DNA from: Candidatus Manganitrophus morganii | Lineage (GTDB): Bacteria > Nitrospirota > Nitrospiria > SBBL01 > Manganitrophaceae | Reading direction: 5' to 3' | Assembly (NCBI GenBank): GCA_021651055.1 | Contig: JAJHOH010000001.1 | Span: forward strand, 2,108,001-2,172,000 | Length of the DNA: 64,000 nt | Shown here: piece after piece, positions 17,644 to 26,398 of the stretch | Layout of the letters: the number at the start of each line of letters is the position of its first letter | Numbering within the stretch: the stretch's first letter is position 1 | Translations under genes and position numbers: made by a program | The notes under the pieces: generated by a model | The model's input: the letters and a program-made list of their open reading frames with translations, nothing else | What the model was told of the DNA's origin: nothing | Database searches by the model: none

Positions 17644-18132
17644 TTACGCCACCTTCGGCTCAAGGGCTTCCTCCGCCGGAGGGGTTTCCGTTCCTTCCAT
17701 AAATGCTTTGAACCGGTTGAGATCATCTTCGACCTGTTGAGAAGGCTCCTCCCCGAAGAGCTTCGCAAAGGCCGCGCCGACCTTCCCGCCGGGCGGGTTG
17801 TACTGAATCATCACCCGGACCTGGGTTCCCTCCGGCACCCGATCGAAATGGACCGATCCGGTGTTGTCGACGTCGGCCCCTTCGAGCGATTTCCAGGAGA
17901 TCAGCTCGTTCTGCAAATCTTTGATGATTTCGGCATCCCATTCCACCGTTGTTCCGGCCGGGGCCTTGGCGACCCAGTGAGAGCGCCGTGAATCGAGAAC
18001 CTTCACCGATTTGAGATGATTCATGATCTCCGGCAGGTTCCCGAAATTTCTCCAAAAATGATAAAGGACTTCGGGGCGCTTCCGAATAAGAACACTCTTT
18101 TCCACTTTGATTCCTTCTATTTTTCTCCTCAT
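17644..18132 (-). CDS. SRPBCC (cyclase/dehydrase-type) protein
   Basis: 162 residues with a strong GGAGGTCCC ribosome site. The START/Bet v1-like pattern is clear: VEKSVLIRKRPEVLYHFWRN at the N-terminus, a central sheet (EWDAEIIKDLQNELISWKS), and a C-terminal helix with LNRFKAFMEG. Relatives bind lipids or polyketides and often accompany stress-response genes. The Glu/Pro-rich tail (TPPAEEALEP) looks disordered. The ligand is unknown. Confidence 0.85.
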   Translation of the reverse strand: MRRKIEGIKVEKSVLIRKRPEVLYHFWRNFGNLPEIMNHLKSVKVLDSRRSHWVAKAPAGTTVEWDAEIIKDLQNELISWKSLEGADVDNTGSVHFDRVPEGTQVRVMIQYNPPGGKVGAAFAKLFGEEPSQQVEDDLNRFKAFMEGTETPPAEEALEPKVA

Positions 18133-18296
18133 GGGACCTCCTTACATTTAATTCCTCGATAAACGGCTCCGGTAGACCTACAAGACTCCCCAAACAAAAA
18201 TATCTCCTTGAAAGGGGGGATGTCTACCCTCCCGAAAGGATTAATCCAGTTGGATCATCCGTCAGCGAGAAGCGAGCCTTCTTCCTGAATAAAAGC

Positions 18297-18326
18297 TTGA
18301 CACCTGCCCCCCGGGGCCGGTATGAT
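18297..18326 (+). promoter_or_regulatory. Sigma-70-type promoter of the bd-like oxidase gene
   Basis: TTGACA (18297-18302), an 18-base GC-rich spacer and TATGAT (18321-18326). The predicted 5' UTR is about 23 bases before the ATG at 18356. Confidence 0.65.
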
Positions 18327-18355
18327 CCGTTCATTCGTAAAAGCAAAGGCTTGTC

Positions 18356-20239
18356 ATGAAAAGGAATTTCCTCGCACCCCCTTTTTTTATCTCTTTTTTT
18401 CTTCTCACCCTCTGCCTCTTTCAGCCGGCTTTTGCAGAGGAGCCGGTCCCTTCTGAAGCAATCTCGGGAGAAGTTTCAAAAGACATCTATTACCAAGGGG
18501 GAGGGCCCGTCTCCGGTCCCCCTGCGCCCAAGATGTCTTATCCGGAGAGCTACGGCCGGACCGGCGGGATCGACGGCCGATCGCTCCTCTGGTTTTTCAT
18601 TCAGCAGCACTTCTTTATGGGGAGCTTTATCCTCGGCGTCCCAATGATCGCCTGGATGATCGAGCTCTTCAGTCACCTCCGTCGCCGGGGCCATCGGGAG
18701 CAGTCGGAGAAACAGGACAGCCTGGCCCGGGAGATCATGGAGATCGGAATGCCGTTCTATCCGATCACGATCTTCTTCGGGGTCGCTCTGCTTGGTGCCT
18801 TTCTTTTTCTCTACAATTCATTTTTTCAATATATGGCCCAACTCTTTCGGCCCGTCGTCTATCTCTATGCCCTTTGTTTTATTCTGGAGAGCATTCTTCT
18901 TTACGGCTACACGCTGACCTGGGAGCGCTGGCGGCGCGGCGATCGGAAGTGGCTCCACCTGAGCATCGGGGCCCTCACCGTCACCAACGGCGTGGTGATC
19001 GTCTGCCTGGCCAACGCTTGGATGGCGTTTATGATGTCCCCGGCCGGAATCGATTCCGAAGGACGCTACCTCGGCAATGTCTGGCGGATCATGCACACCG
19101 CCCTCTGGAATCCGCTGAACGTCCATCGGATCCTGGCGAGCATCATGTTCAGCGGGGCGGTGATCGCGGCGTATGCCGCCTACAAGATGCTCACCACGCG
19201 CGACCCCGCGCGGCGCGCCCACTTCGATTGGATGGGGCATGTGAACATCATGATCGCCATCGTGAACCTCTTTCTTCTCCCCTTTGCCGGCTACTGGTTC
19301 GCCAAAATGATTTTCATCTACCGGCAGCGGATGGGGGTCACGTTGATGGGAGGGCAGATGAGCTGGCCGTTCGTGATTCAGGCGATGCTGATCGGCCTGA
19401 TTTTCATGACGGTGACCTATTACCTTTGGCAGGGAACTTCCCGGATGAACGGCTCGGAGCGGTATAACTATCTGGTCAAGTATCTGCTGATCATCTTGAC
19501 CGTCTCGTTCATCATCTGGACGACCCCGCACACCCTTCCGGCGAGCCAGAGCGAGGTAAAACAGATGGGAGGGGCGCAGCACCCGATCGTCGGCTATTAC
19601 GGGACGATGGCGGCGAAGAACACCGCCATCAACACGATGATCCTTGCCTTCGGCCTTTGCATGATCATCTTCAAAAGATGCAACAAGGAGATCACAGTCG
19701 CTTGGAGAAAATGGGGAAACGCCGCCCTGATCACCCTCTTCGGGGGGGCGGAGCTGATGGTGATCTACTTCGGGGTCTCCGGCTTTTACGTTCCGGCCAA
19801 TGTCCGTGTTCGGTTTGCCTTTCCGCAGTTTATGGCGGCGATGATCGCGCTGGGAGGGGGGTATCTCCTGAATTGGCTGATGCTCCGGCGGTCCCGGTCG
19901 CTCGGCCCCATCCAATGGGGAAAACTTCCGGTCGGCGGAGCCATCGCGCTTTTTTCCCTGGCCGTCTTCATCACCATGACGATGGCGCTGATGGGGTACA
20001 TCCGGTCGTCGGTCCGCCTCGATTGGCACATCACCGAGATCATGCACGATGCCACCCCCTGGGCCGCGACCCCCGGCCTCACCTACGCGGTCGGGATGGT
20101 CATCCTCAACGTGGCGATTTTCTGGTTTCTCGCCGTGTTGATCTTCTGGGCCGGCAGCGGCCGGAAGCTTGCGCTTCCCTCCAAGGCGATCGAAGGCTCG
20201 GGCGAGCTCCCCGAGACGAACGAATCGCTGCCGTCTTAA
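18356..20239 (+). CDS. CydA-like 'bd-like' terminal oxidase subunit
   Basis: 627 residues: a signal peptide (1-27), a soluble periplasmic lead (about 28-75), then roughly 12-14 membrane helices. It aligns by eye with cytochrome bd subunit CydA. His85 (IQQHFFMGSF) fits the haem b595 ligand, Glu178 (FILESILLYG) fits the conserved Glu, and His257 (WNPLNVHRILASIMFSG) fits the haem b558 ligand His186. The GWxxxExGRQPW quinol-loop motif is missing, so the electron donor may not be quinol. Similar proteins in Nitrospira and Manganitrophus are called bd-like oxidases. No CydB partner is adjacent. Oxygen reduction is inferred, not shown. Confidence 0.75.
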   Translation: MKRNFLAPPFFISFFLLTLCLFQPAFAEEPVPSEAISGEVSKDIYYQGGGPVSGPPAPKMSYPESYGRTGGIDGRSLLWFFIQQHFFMGSFILGVPMIAWMIELFSHLRRRGHREQSEKQDSLAREIMEIGMPFYPITIFFGVALLGAFLFLYNSFFQYMAQLFRPVVYLYALCFILESILLYGYTLTWERWRRGDRKWLHLSIGALTVTNGVVIVCLANAWMAFMMSPAGIDSEGRYLGNVWRIMHTALWNPLNVHRILASIMFSGAVIAAYAAYKMLTTRDPARRAHFDWMGHVNIMIAIVNLFLLPFAGYWFAKMIFIYRQRMGVTLMGGQMSWPFVIQAMLIGLIFMTVTYYLWQGTSRMNGSERYNYLVKYLLIILTVSFIIWTTPHTLPASQSEVKQMGGAQHPIVGYYGTMAAKNTAINTMILAFGLCMIIFKRCNKEITVAWRKWGNAALITLFGGAELMVIYFGVSGFYVPANVRVRFAFPQFMAAMIALGGGYLLNWLMLRRSRSLGPIQWGKLPVGGAIALFSLAVFITMTMALMGYIRSSVRLDWHITEIMHDATPWAATPGLTYAVGMVILNVAIFWFLAVLIFWAGSGRKLALPSKAIEGSGELPETNESLPS

Positions 20240-20395
20240 AGCCCCTTCTCCAAGATAAAAACCTCTCTTCGATTGATACGGAGCAACGTCTACCTCCGTT
20301 CCTACCCGCGCTTATTTTCCATTGACATTCCCTTCCCGGTATGATACCAAAGCCGGATTCAGCTTATAGGGTAAGCACGCTTGAGTAGGGGGGAG

Positions 20396-20995
20396 ATGAA
20401 AAAGGGACTGTTCTTAAGTGTTTTATTTGTAGTGTTGATCGCGTCAGAAAATCACGCTGCCGCAAGAGAAGGTTTTTATCTTGGAGGCAAGGTTCTTTAT
20501 AACATGATTGACGGGGACTTTGATGGGACGAACGGTCCCGAGACCGATCACGGACCCGGATTCGGCCTCGTCCTCGGTGTCGGTATTACCGATTCTTTTG
20601 CACTTCAAGTAGACTTGAACGTCAGCCGCCATGATGCCTCTGTCTTTGACGATACACCCGTGTCCGATGCCGGATATGGCGCGATTCTCTTCGGATTCAA
20701 GCAGACTTTTATCACCGATCGACCCGTGCGGCCGTTCTTTCGAGCGGGGGTTGGCTTCTTTTCATTCGCAATCGAGGATCCGATTATCGGGGACCTTGAT
20801 TTGTCTGGATACGGTTTTGAATTTGGGTTAGGGGTCGATTATTATCTTTCTGATTCATTCTCAATCGGCGCAGCAATCAATCGGCGATTCGTTGACTATG
20901 ATGAAGTCGAGGTTCAAGGGATTACAGAGGATTTAGATCCGAAGATCTCGGGAGATACTACTTCGTTGGATGTCGCTTTTACTACCCACTTTTGA
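20396..20995 (+). CDS. Outer-membrane beta-barrel protein (copy 1)
   Basis: 199 residues from the ATG at 20396, chosen for its position before a clean signal peptide (KKGLFLSVLFVVLIASENHAA); a TTG five codons upstream is possible. The mature part alternates Gly-rich strands and ends in TTHF, a typical barrel C-terminus with final Phe. About eight strands fit an OmpW/OmpA-type small barrel. The next barrel at 21133 has the same layout with low identity. Confidence 0.8.
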   Translation: MKKGLFLSVLFVVLIASENHAAAREGFYLGGKVLYNMIDGDFDGTNGPETDHGPGFGLVLGVGITDSFALQVDLNVSRHDASVFDDTPVSDAGYGAILFGFKQTFITDRPVRPFFRAGVGFFSFAIEDPIIGDLDLSGYGFEFGLGVDYYLSDSFSIGAAINRRFVDYDEVEVQGITEDLDPKISGDTTSLDVAFTTHF

Positions 20996-21047
20996 TCCTT
21001 AATGATTAAAGCGCCGAATCGGTATCAACAGTCTATGTTATATCGGT

Positions 21048-21072
21048 TTGTCCTTTAGCTTAAGAAGGACAA
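21048..21072. repeat. Inverted repeat between the two barrel genes
   Basis: Arms TTGTCCTT (21048-21055) and AAGGACAA (21065-21072) are separated by nine bases. No T-run follows, so a regulatory site is as likely as a terminator. Confidence 0.35.
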
Positions 21073-21132
21073 TCCCTTCTATCGGGTTTTCAATTCTATA
21101 AGGGATGTAGGTCATAAACTGGAGGGAGACAA

Positions 21133-21750
21133 ATGCCAAGAATCCTAATTGCAATGATCATGGCAGTCCTTTTCACATTGAATGCAACGCAAGCCGATGC
21201 CGACGATCCCACTCATCCTGAAGACGGGGTGTATATCGGGGCGGATCTGATCGTGAACGTCCCTGAGCAAGACCTCAGCGGCGACTTTGCCGAGGTTGAT
21301 CCCGGTTCCGGATTCCGTCTCAACCTGGGTTATCGCTTTCCCATTCCTCTTGCCCTTGAGGTTGAATTCGGGGCTTCCGGGCATATGGTGGAGGATGAAG
21401 ACGCGGGAATTGCGTTTTTGGCGATTAATCTCCGTTACTTTCCATTGACCTTTTCTTTTGCGGGCATGCCGGCGGAAGCCTTTGTTCGGGCGGGGATTGG
21501 ATCATATGCGCTCGTCATTGATGGGGTCAGAGACGGCTCCGGCCGTCGAGACGACCTTGAATTGACCGGGGACGGGTTCGACATCGGGATCGGAATAGAG
21601 ATATATCCTCGGCCGCAATTCAGCGTCGTGTTCGGGATAACGCAACGGTTTGTGGAGTATGACGAACTCGATTACCTCGACTTCGAATTAATTGAGGATG
21701 TGAAAGGGGCAATGACCACCGTAAATGCCGGTATAAAATATCATTTCTAA
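21133..21750 (+). CDS. Outer-membrane beta-barrel protein (copy 2)
   Basis: 205 residues with GGAGGGA upstream of the ATG. A signal peptide ends near ADAD (residue 24). Eight or so barrel strands follow, with shared landmarks with copy 1: GVYIGADL versus GFYLGGKV, FVRAGIGSYALVIDG versus FFRAGVGFFSFAIED, and RFVEYDELDY versus RFVDYDEVEV. The C-terminus is YHF. Tandem duplication followed by divergence is the simplest reading. Function unknown. Confidence 0.8.
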   Translation: MPRILIAMIMAVLFTLNATQADADDPTHPEDGVYIGADLIVNVPEQDLSGDFAEVDPGSGFRLNLGYRFPIPLALEVEFGASGHMVEDEDAGIAFLAINLRYFPLTFSFAGMPAEAFVRAGIGSYALVIDGVRDGSGRRDDLELTGDGFDIGIGIEIYPRPQFSVVFGITQRFVEYDELDYLDFELIEDVKGAMTTVNAGIKYHF

Positions 21751-21770
21751 TCCGGTGCGGACTCTCCCTT

Positions 21771-23777
21771 CTAAAAATAAAAATGAACCGTGACAAGCGC
21801 CTCATTCAGGAAGTCGCGTCGATCGAATTCCTGCCGGCGGTTGAGCTCCACGCGTAGTGCCAAGTCTTTTTGCAGGGTCACCCGCTGCTGGAGCGACATC
21901 TTCAAATCGTGGGAGCGATCGCCGAGAGGATAGGATAGATACGTTGCAAAGAGGTGTGCTTTCCACCGAGACGCAAGGTCGGCCAACACTCCGATCGTTC
22001 CGCCGATGCCGGCCCGGTAATTCGGGTCGAAGAATCCCCCATAATTTCCATCCACTTCGATAAAGAAATAAATCAGCTCTCGCTGAAGGAGATGCGCTTC
22101 CAGGGCGCTCCCGGTGCCGGCGTTCAAAGCAAAATAGCGGCAGTTGCGGCAAGGCCCCCCCGTCAAAGTCTCCAGGCCCACGCTCACCTTCCAGGAAGGT
22201 TTCTTAAAGAGGGGATCGAGCGGGAAGAGGGAGATGATGTTGGCTAAAGAGAGGGAGTGGAGCACGGTCTTGTCTTGGTGATTGTAATGGCGAAGCCGCG
22301 CGTTCATCAGCTCGATCTGCGCCCCGGGTGTGTAACCGGTTTCATCATCGAGCAGATCTTGGTAGGCCGGCCGAATCGACAGCTCTTCGAACGGTTCTCC
22401 CTCCCGCCAGCCGAGGCCGAGGCCGAGGCGCGCCGTCTCATGCCCCTGCTCGGGGGGGACCGTCGTCGGCTCGAATCGGACCGCCGGACTCTGCACCCGC
22501 AGCCCGCTTCGGCGGGCGAGCAATAATCGCTGCTTTTTCTTGATCGCTTCGGGACCGGTCTCTTCCTTCGCCGTCTGATAACGAGTGTAATCGTAAGCGA
22601 TGTCGAGAAGAAATGCCTGCCGGTCGATCGGGAGGGTATTGAACGGCTCGGATTCGATCGCTGCCGAGGTATCTCGATCGATCTCTGTCAAAAGCTGACG
22701 CTCCTCGGATGAAAGATGGTCTCTTTTTTGACGGATCTGGGTTCCGCGCGCGGGGCGGTAGGTGATCTCGCCGACGAGCCCCGGCACCGATGCGATCAGG
22801 CGAACGGTATCGGCGGGAATCGTCCAGAACCAGAAGGAGTCGGTCAGGTGAAGATCGGGATCGGCGACCTCCAGCAGGGGAAGCAGTTGATAGGAGCAGT
22901 TCTGCTTGAAGAAGTAATAAGTGAAGGCGGTATTGCCGAGCTCCCAGGCGTGCATCAGCATTCGCCGGATCTGCTCCTCGGTGAGGTTCAACCGATATTC
23001 CCAAATGTCTCGGTTTTCCATATCGCTGTATTTCCGGACCTGGAGGTAATAGGGAATCGTCGAAAAATTTCCCTTGAAGCCCCCGGTAATTCCAAGCACC
23101 GCAAAGAGAACACCGTTATCGGTCGTCACGGTGGCGGCGTAGTTGACGGTGTAGTCGAGAATCTCTGTCTGTTCCGTCTGGTCCTTCTGGTCGATCCGAA
23201 GAAGGGTGTGGCCGAACATCGATGAGGGATTGTTCATGTAGGCCGATGGGAAAATCAGGGTCATCGATTGAGGGTTGAGCGCCGCATACCAGGCATCGAA
23301 CCGGCCGCATTGCTGTTCCGGGAGGCGCTTCGGATCGATGCCGAGCTCCGTCTTAAGCCAATGGTACCGGGCGATGAAGGCGCACTGCGCCGGCTGCTTT
23401 GATGTGGCGACGAGCTCCTCACTAAAAAAAGCGGCAAGGGTGGCCTCCAGCTCGGCCTGGGGGTTCGTTTTCCCGTCAGGTGCCAGGAAGAAGCCGGCCG
23501 GATCGGCCTCGCTGTCTACGCCGCCGAGCAGGGTGGGCCGATAATGAAGGAGAAGATGCCAGTAGCGCTGCCGGGAAAGTTCTTTCTGGCGCGAGGTTTC
23601 AATCAGCTCTTGCAGATAGCCCTGAGCATCTCCAGCAAAAGCAGGTGTCGCCCAGATCAGGAGGAGAAAAAACAAAAGGAACGTCGTTCCTTTCCGAAGA
23701 AGCGGAGATCGGCGATCGAAAAGAAATAATTTGATTGGTTTCAAAGCGAAGGAGAAAGTTGAGGCGAAAGACAGCAT
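21771..23777 (-). CDS. DUF4105 (Lnb-type) periplasmic protein with C-terminal barrel-like domain
   Basis: 668 residues with a signal peptide late in the N-terminus (TFLLFFLLLIWATPAFAG, cleavage near 49). Residues about 170-330 carry the DUF4105/Lnb signature: LIFPSAYMNNPSSMFGHTLLRI, then YSDMENRDIWEYRLNL and NCSYQLLPLLE. The Ser/His/Cys pattern resembles a papain-like (NlpC-related) hydrolase fold. The C-terminal 250 residues are strand-rich and end VTVHFYF, like an outer-membrane barrel. It follows the DUF3015 gene by 45 bases in the same operon. Confidence 0.82.
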   Translation of the reverse strand: MLSFASTFSFALKPIKLFLFDRRSPLLRKGTTFLLFFLLLIWATPAFAGDAQGYLQELIETSRQKELSRQRYWHLLLHYRPTLLGGVDSEADPAGFFLAPDGKTNPQAELEATLAAFFSEELVATSKQPAQCAFIARYHWLKTELGIDPKRLPEQQCGRFDAWYAALNPQSMTLIFPSAYMNNPSSMFGHTLLRIDQKDQTEQTEILDYTVNYAATVTTDNGVLFAVLGITGGFKGNFSTIPYYLQVRKYSDMENRDIWEYRLNLTEEQIRRMLMHAWELGNTAFTYYFFKQNCSYQLLPLLEVADPDLHLTDSFWFWTIPADTVRLIASVPGLVGEITYRPARGTQIRQKRDHLSSEERQLLTEIDRDTSAAIESEPFNTLPIDRQAFLLDIAYDYTRYQTAKEETGPEAIKKKQRLLLARRSGLRVQSPAVRFEPTTVPPEQGHETARLGLGLGWREGEPFEELSIRPAYQDLLDDETGYTPGAQIELMNARLRHYNHQDKTVLHSLSLANIISLFPLDPLFKKPSWKVSVGLETLTGGPCRNCRYFALNAGTGSALEAHLLQRELIYFFIEVDGNYGGFFDPNYRAGIGGTIGVLADLASRWKAHLFATYLSYPLGDRSHDLKMSLQQRVTLQKDLALRVELNRRQEFDRRDFLNEALVTVHFYF

Positions 23778-23786
23778 CGGCCCTGC

Positions 23787-23814
23787 TCGGCCCCCGACCG
23801 AAGCCGGGGGCCGA
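23787..23814 (-). promoter_or_regulatory. Hairpin between the DUF3015 and DUF4105 genes
   Basis: A 10-bp perfect GC-rich stem (TCGGCCCCCG/CGGGGGCCGA, 8-base loop) fills the gap between the two genes. No U-tract follows, so it may stabilise or separate the two halves of the message rather than end it. Confidence 0.5.
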
Positions 23815-23821
23815 AGAGAGA

Positions 23822-24313
23822 TTAGTGACTTGAAACGAACGTGGAAAGATTTGGATGGGTTGACATCTCTTGGTTGAGCGCAACCAGCATCTCCCCGGAG
23901 GTCGTCTTCTCCGTGGGGAAAATCGCGGTATATTTCGCCTGGGTCAATGTAAAGAAGTCGGTTTGATGCTCTGCAGGGATGCCGAGAAGCGCGGCCAATG
24001 AAGCGAGGTGCTCCCCTTGACCCTGGGCCATCTCTTGAGAAAGGTTATCCAGATTCGCGCTGGCGAAGACATTGACTTTCTCTTCGTTTTTTACGACGCC
24101 GTCCTGTGTGCAGCCTAAGGTGCCTGTTGAAATTCCGAACGTCTGGTTGCCGAGTGTTCCGTTCGTTGTTGCGGCGAGCACCTGCGGGACGACCCCTTTC
24201 TGTCCCTTAAAGATCATGGTCCCGACGCCGCAACCCGGCCCCGAGGCTTGAGCAAAACTCTGAGAGACAGGAAGTAAAGCGAACACAACCGCTGCATAGA
24301 GCAATCTTTTCAT
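23822..24313 (-). CDS. DUF3015 secreted protein
   Basis: 163 residues from the ATG at 24313, chosen for AAGGAGAA upstream and the signal peptide that follows (cleavage after SFAQA). The mature part begins GPGCGVGTMIFKGQKG and contains TSGTLGCT-like and FFTLTQAKYTAIFPTE stretches typical of DUF3015. Function unknown. It heads a two-gene operon with the DUF4105 protein. Confidence 0.85.
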   Translation of the reverse strand: MKRLLYAAVVFALLPVSQSFAQASGPGCGVGTMIFKGQKGVVPQVLAATTNGTLGNQTFGISTGTLGCTQDGVVKNEEKVNVFASANLDNLSQEMAQGQGEHLASLAALLGIPAEHQTDFFTLTQAKYTAIFPTEKTTSGEMLVALNQEMSTHPNLSTFVSSH

Positions 24314-24420
24314 TAGTGATTCTCCTTTTTGGGTTGGTGAACTAGGTATGACTGATCTGTGTTCACTGGATCCGGACCGAGAGAGCCTGGTCCGCATTTC
24401 TGCTACAGGGTGCACCTAAA

Positions 24421-24450
24421 AAGTTATCATTTGCGGGATGAATGTGTCAA
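24421..24450 (-). promoter_or_regulatory. Sigma-70-type promoter of the DUF3015-DUF4105 operon
   Basis: On the minus strand, TTGACA (24450-24445), an 18-base spacer and TAACTT (24426-24421), giving a 5' UTR of about 100 bases. Confidence 0.5.
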
Positions 24451-24525
24451 GGGAAATGGAGAGATGACGCACGAAGTCTTATTTGACTGGAAACGAAATT
24501 TTGCTCGGGTCTATCCCCTTACAAG

Positions 24526-25224
24526 CTATCTCTTCAGCGTAGAATAAGCGGCCGGATAGGCGCCGTTGCCGCTTCCGTTTCCGTGTCCGTTGCCGTTTCC
24601 ATTGAGCCCCTTCCGGTTCGTGCACTGAACCACCTTCCAATAGTTGAGCGGCTTGACGCTTCTCTTTTTTTCCACGACCAGCGGTTTCCCGCTCAAGAGG
24701 CTGCTCAAATCGAGGTCGGCCTGGAAGCCGATCTTCTTGGTAAAGGGGGAGATGGCTTTCTCACAGCTTGAGATGAAGGGGTTCATGTTTTTGAAGTGAT
24801 TGAGGAGGACGATCTTTCCCCCCACCTTACAGACGCGAATCATCTCCGCGATGACCTGATGGGGATCGGGCACGGCCGAGATCACATAAGCGGCGAAGAC
24901 GGAGTCGAAGGAGTTGTCGGGAAAGTTCATCTTCATCGCATCCATCTTCATCAGCTGGATATGCGAGAGCTGATACTGGCCGACGCGCTGCCGCCCCTTC
25001 TCCAGCATCGGCTCGCAGAAGTCGATCCCGATCACTTTGCAGTTTCTGGGGTAATAAGGAAGAGAGAGGCCGGTGCCGACCCCCACTTCAAGAATGGTCT
25101 CTCCTCCCCGGATATTTAAGAGCTGGATTGCATCCGCGCGGGATTGGTGGAAGAGCTTTCCAAAAACCAGATCATAAAACCCCGAGAAGACGGTATAAGC
25201 CCGCTCGATACTTTTCGCATCCAT
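24526..25224 (-). CDS. SAM methyltransferase, phospholipid N-methyltransferase-like
   Basis: 232 residues. The N-terminus (YTVFSGFYDLVFGKLFHQSR) and SAM motif LEVGVGTGLSLPYYP resemble the Rhodobacter-type PmtA/UbiE group; VIGIDFCEPML binds the SAM ribose. A conserved-looking AAYVISAVPDP and LLNHFKN follow. The C-terminus is low complexity, alternating Gly and Asn (NGNGNGHGNGSGNG), which is unusual. It may methylate phosphatidylethanolamine, but the substrate is not proven. The gene is alone on its strand. Confidence 0.75.
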   Translation of the reverse strand: MDAKSIERAYTVFSGFYDLVFGKLFHQSRADAIQLLNIRGGETILEVGVGTGLSLPYYPRNCKVIGIDFCEPMLEKGRQRVGQYQLSHIQLMKMDAMKMNFPDNSFDSVFAAYVISAVPDPHQVIAEMIRVCKVGGKIVLLNHFKNMNPFISSCEKAISPFTKKIGFQADLDLSSLLSGKPLVVEKKRSVKPLNYWKVVQCTNRKGLNGNGNGHGNGSGNGAYPAAYSTLKR

Positions 25225-25410
25225 AACAGGATTCTCCTATTGACGTGCCGCACAACGCGTGATACCAGATGGAGATTTCATTCGAGACGTCTGATGGATT
25301 TTAAAAAAAAAGATCAAAAGAATCAAGATAATTGTAACAGAGATCACTTTCAGAAGGAAGCTGTTTTAAACCGAAAGGGGCTGACCGCGATATCGATGCT
25401 GAAAACACCC

Positions 25411-26259
25411 CTAGAACGAGACGGTAAAAAAGGGATTGTGCTGTTGCTCCTCCTCGACCGTGGTGGCCGGCCCATGGCCCGGAAAGAGACGGGTCTCGTT
25501 TGGAAGAGAAAGGATCTCCTCCCGGACCGACCGAAGCAGAACAGGATAGGTCGAGGTCGATTGGGCCCGGCCGAGCGATCCGGCGAAGAGGGCGTCGCCG
25601 ACAAAGGCGATCGGTATTTCCAGACCGTTCATCGGCTCAATGAAGAAGGTGGTTCCGCCGGGGGTATGGCCGGGGCTCCGCCGGTGGCGGATGCAAAATC
25701 GCCCGACCGGGATCTCCCCTCCCTCTTTAAGAAAAGCGACCCCTCCAGGCGGTCGGCCCCCGCCCGAGAATTCATCCGAATGGAGATAGATCGGCGCGCC
25801 CGTCGCGGTGTGGATCCGATCGGCCCCGCCGACATGGTCGGCGTGTGTATGCGTGATGCAGAGAGCGACTAATCGGATCTTCTCTTTTTTGATCTCCGCC
25901 AAGACCTGGTCGGGACTGTAGCCGGTATCGAAGAGGGCCCCCTCTCCCGTGGCGGGATCGACGAAGAGATACCCATTGACCGGATAAGTTCCGATTTTGC
26001 CGTCGATCCATCGGACCATCGGAATCTTCTCGCGCGACCGGGGTTCCCATTCCGAGCGCGCAATGGCGGCCAGCTTACGCGCATCCAGCGAAAGGGCGGC
26101 GGAGAGGCGCTCGATCTCGTCGGCACTCGGGTCGGCTCCCTCTTCCAAGGCGCCGACCCGAGCGCCCGTCATTTGCGTCTTTTGCGCCAGTTCGTCCGGA
26201 GACCATCCCTTTCCGAAGCGGGCTTTGCCGATAATATCTGAAAAGGTATCTTCGAGCAC
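25411..26259 (-). CDS. XRE-type HTH fused to metallo-beta-lactamase-fold hydrolase
   Basis: 282 residues from a GTG start with AGAGG upstream. Residues about 5-68 form an XRE/Cro helix-turn-helix (SPDELAQKTQMTGARVGALE, then DEIERLSAALSLDARKL). Residues about 80-280 are a glyoxalase-II-like metallo-beta-lactamase domain with THTHADHVGG (His137, His139, Asp141, His142), SPGHTPGG, VGDALFAG and PGHGPAT, so both metal sites are complete. The reaction may be thioester hydrolysis or sulfur dioxygenation. Direct coupling of a DNA-binding head to an enzyme suggests metabolite-dependent regulation. A promoter and the divergent glgC promoter share the intergenic region. Confidence 0.85.
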   Translation of the reverse strand: MLEDTFSDIIGKARFGKGWSPDELAQKTQMTGARVGALEEGADPSADEIERLSAALSLDARKLAAIARSEWEPRSREKIPMVRWIDGKIGTYPVNGYLFVDPATGEGALFDTGYSPDQVLAEIKKEKIRLVALCITHTHADHVGGADRIHTATGAPIYLHSDEFSGGGRPPGGVAFLKEGGEIPVGRFCIRHRRSPGHTPGGTTFFIEPMNGLEIPIAFVGDALFAGSLGRAQSTSTYPVLLRSVREEILSLPNETRLFPGHGPATTVEEEQQHNPFFTVSF

Positions 26260-26278
26260 CTGTTTTCCTCTTTGATCG

Positions 26279-26308
26279 AAGATACAGGAGACTCTACCCG
26301 TGTGTCAA
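26279..26308 (-). promoter_or_regulatory. Sigma-70-type promoter of the XRE-hydrolase gene
   Basis: On the minus strand, TTGACA (26308-26303), an 18-base spacer and TATCTT (26284-26279). It lies back to back with the glgC promoter, so the fused HTH could act on both. Confidence 0.5.
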
Positions 26309-26343
26309 TGACTGATAAAGGAAGAGAAGTGGATGATTTACAG

Positions 26344-26372
26344 TTGAAATTTGGTTTTTTTTCAAATACACT
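26344..26372 (+). promoter_or_regulatory. Sigma-70-type promoter of glgC
   Basis: TTGAAA (26344-26349), a 17-base T-rich spacer and TACACT (26367-26372), about 20 bases before the predicted transcript start and the GGAGGTGA ribosome site. Confidence 0.5.
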
Positions 26373-26398
26373 CCCTGAATCATCCTTCGGAGGTGACC

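Noticed and set aside
18818-20047. Minus-strand open frame of about 400 codons opposite the bd-like oxidase
   Set aside because: Its product is very rich in His/Asp/Arg, as expected from reading membrane-helix codons backwards.
20322-20345. TTGACA followed by TATGAT before the first barrel gene
   Set aside because: The spacer is only 12 bases, too short for a sigma-70 promoter, and no better -10 box is placed at 16-18 bases.
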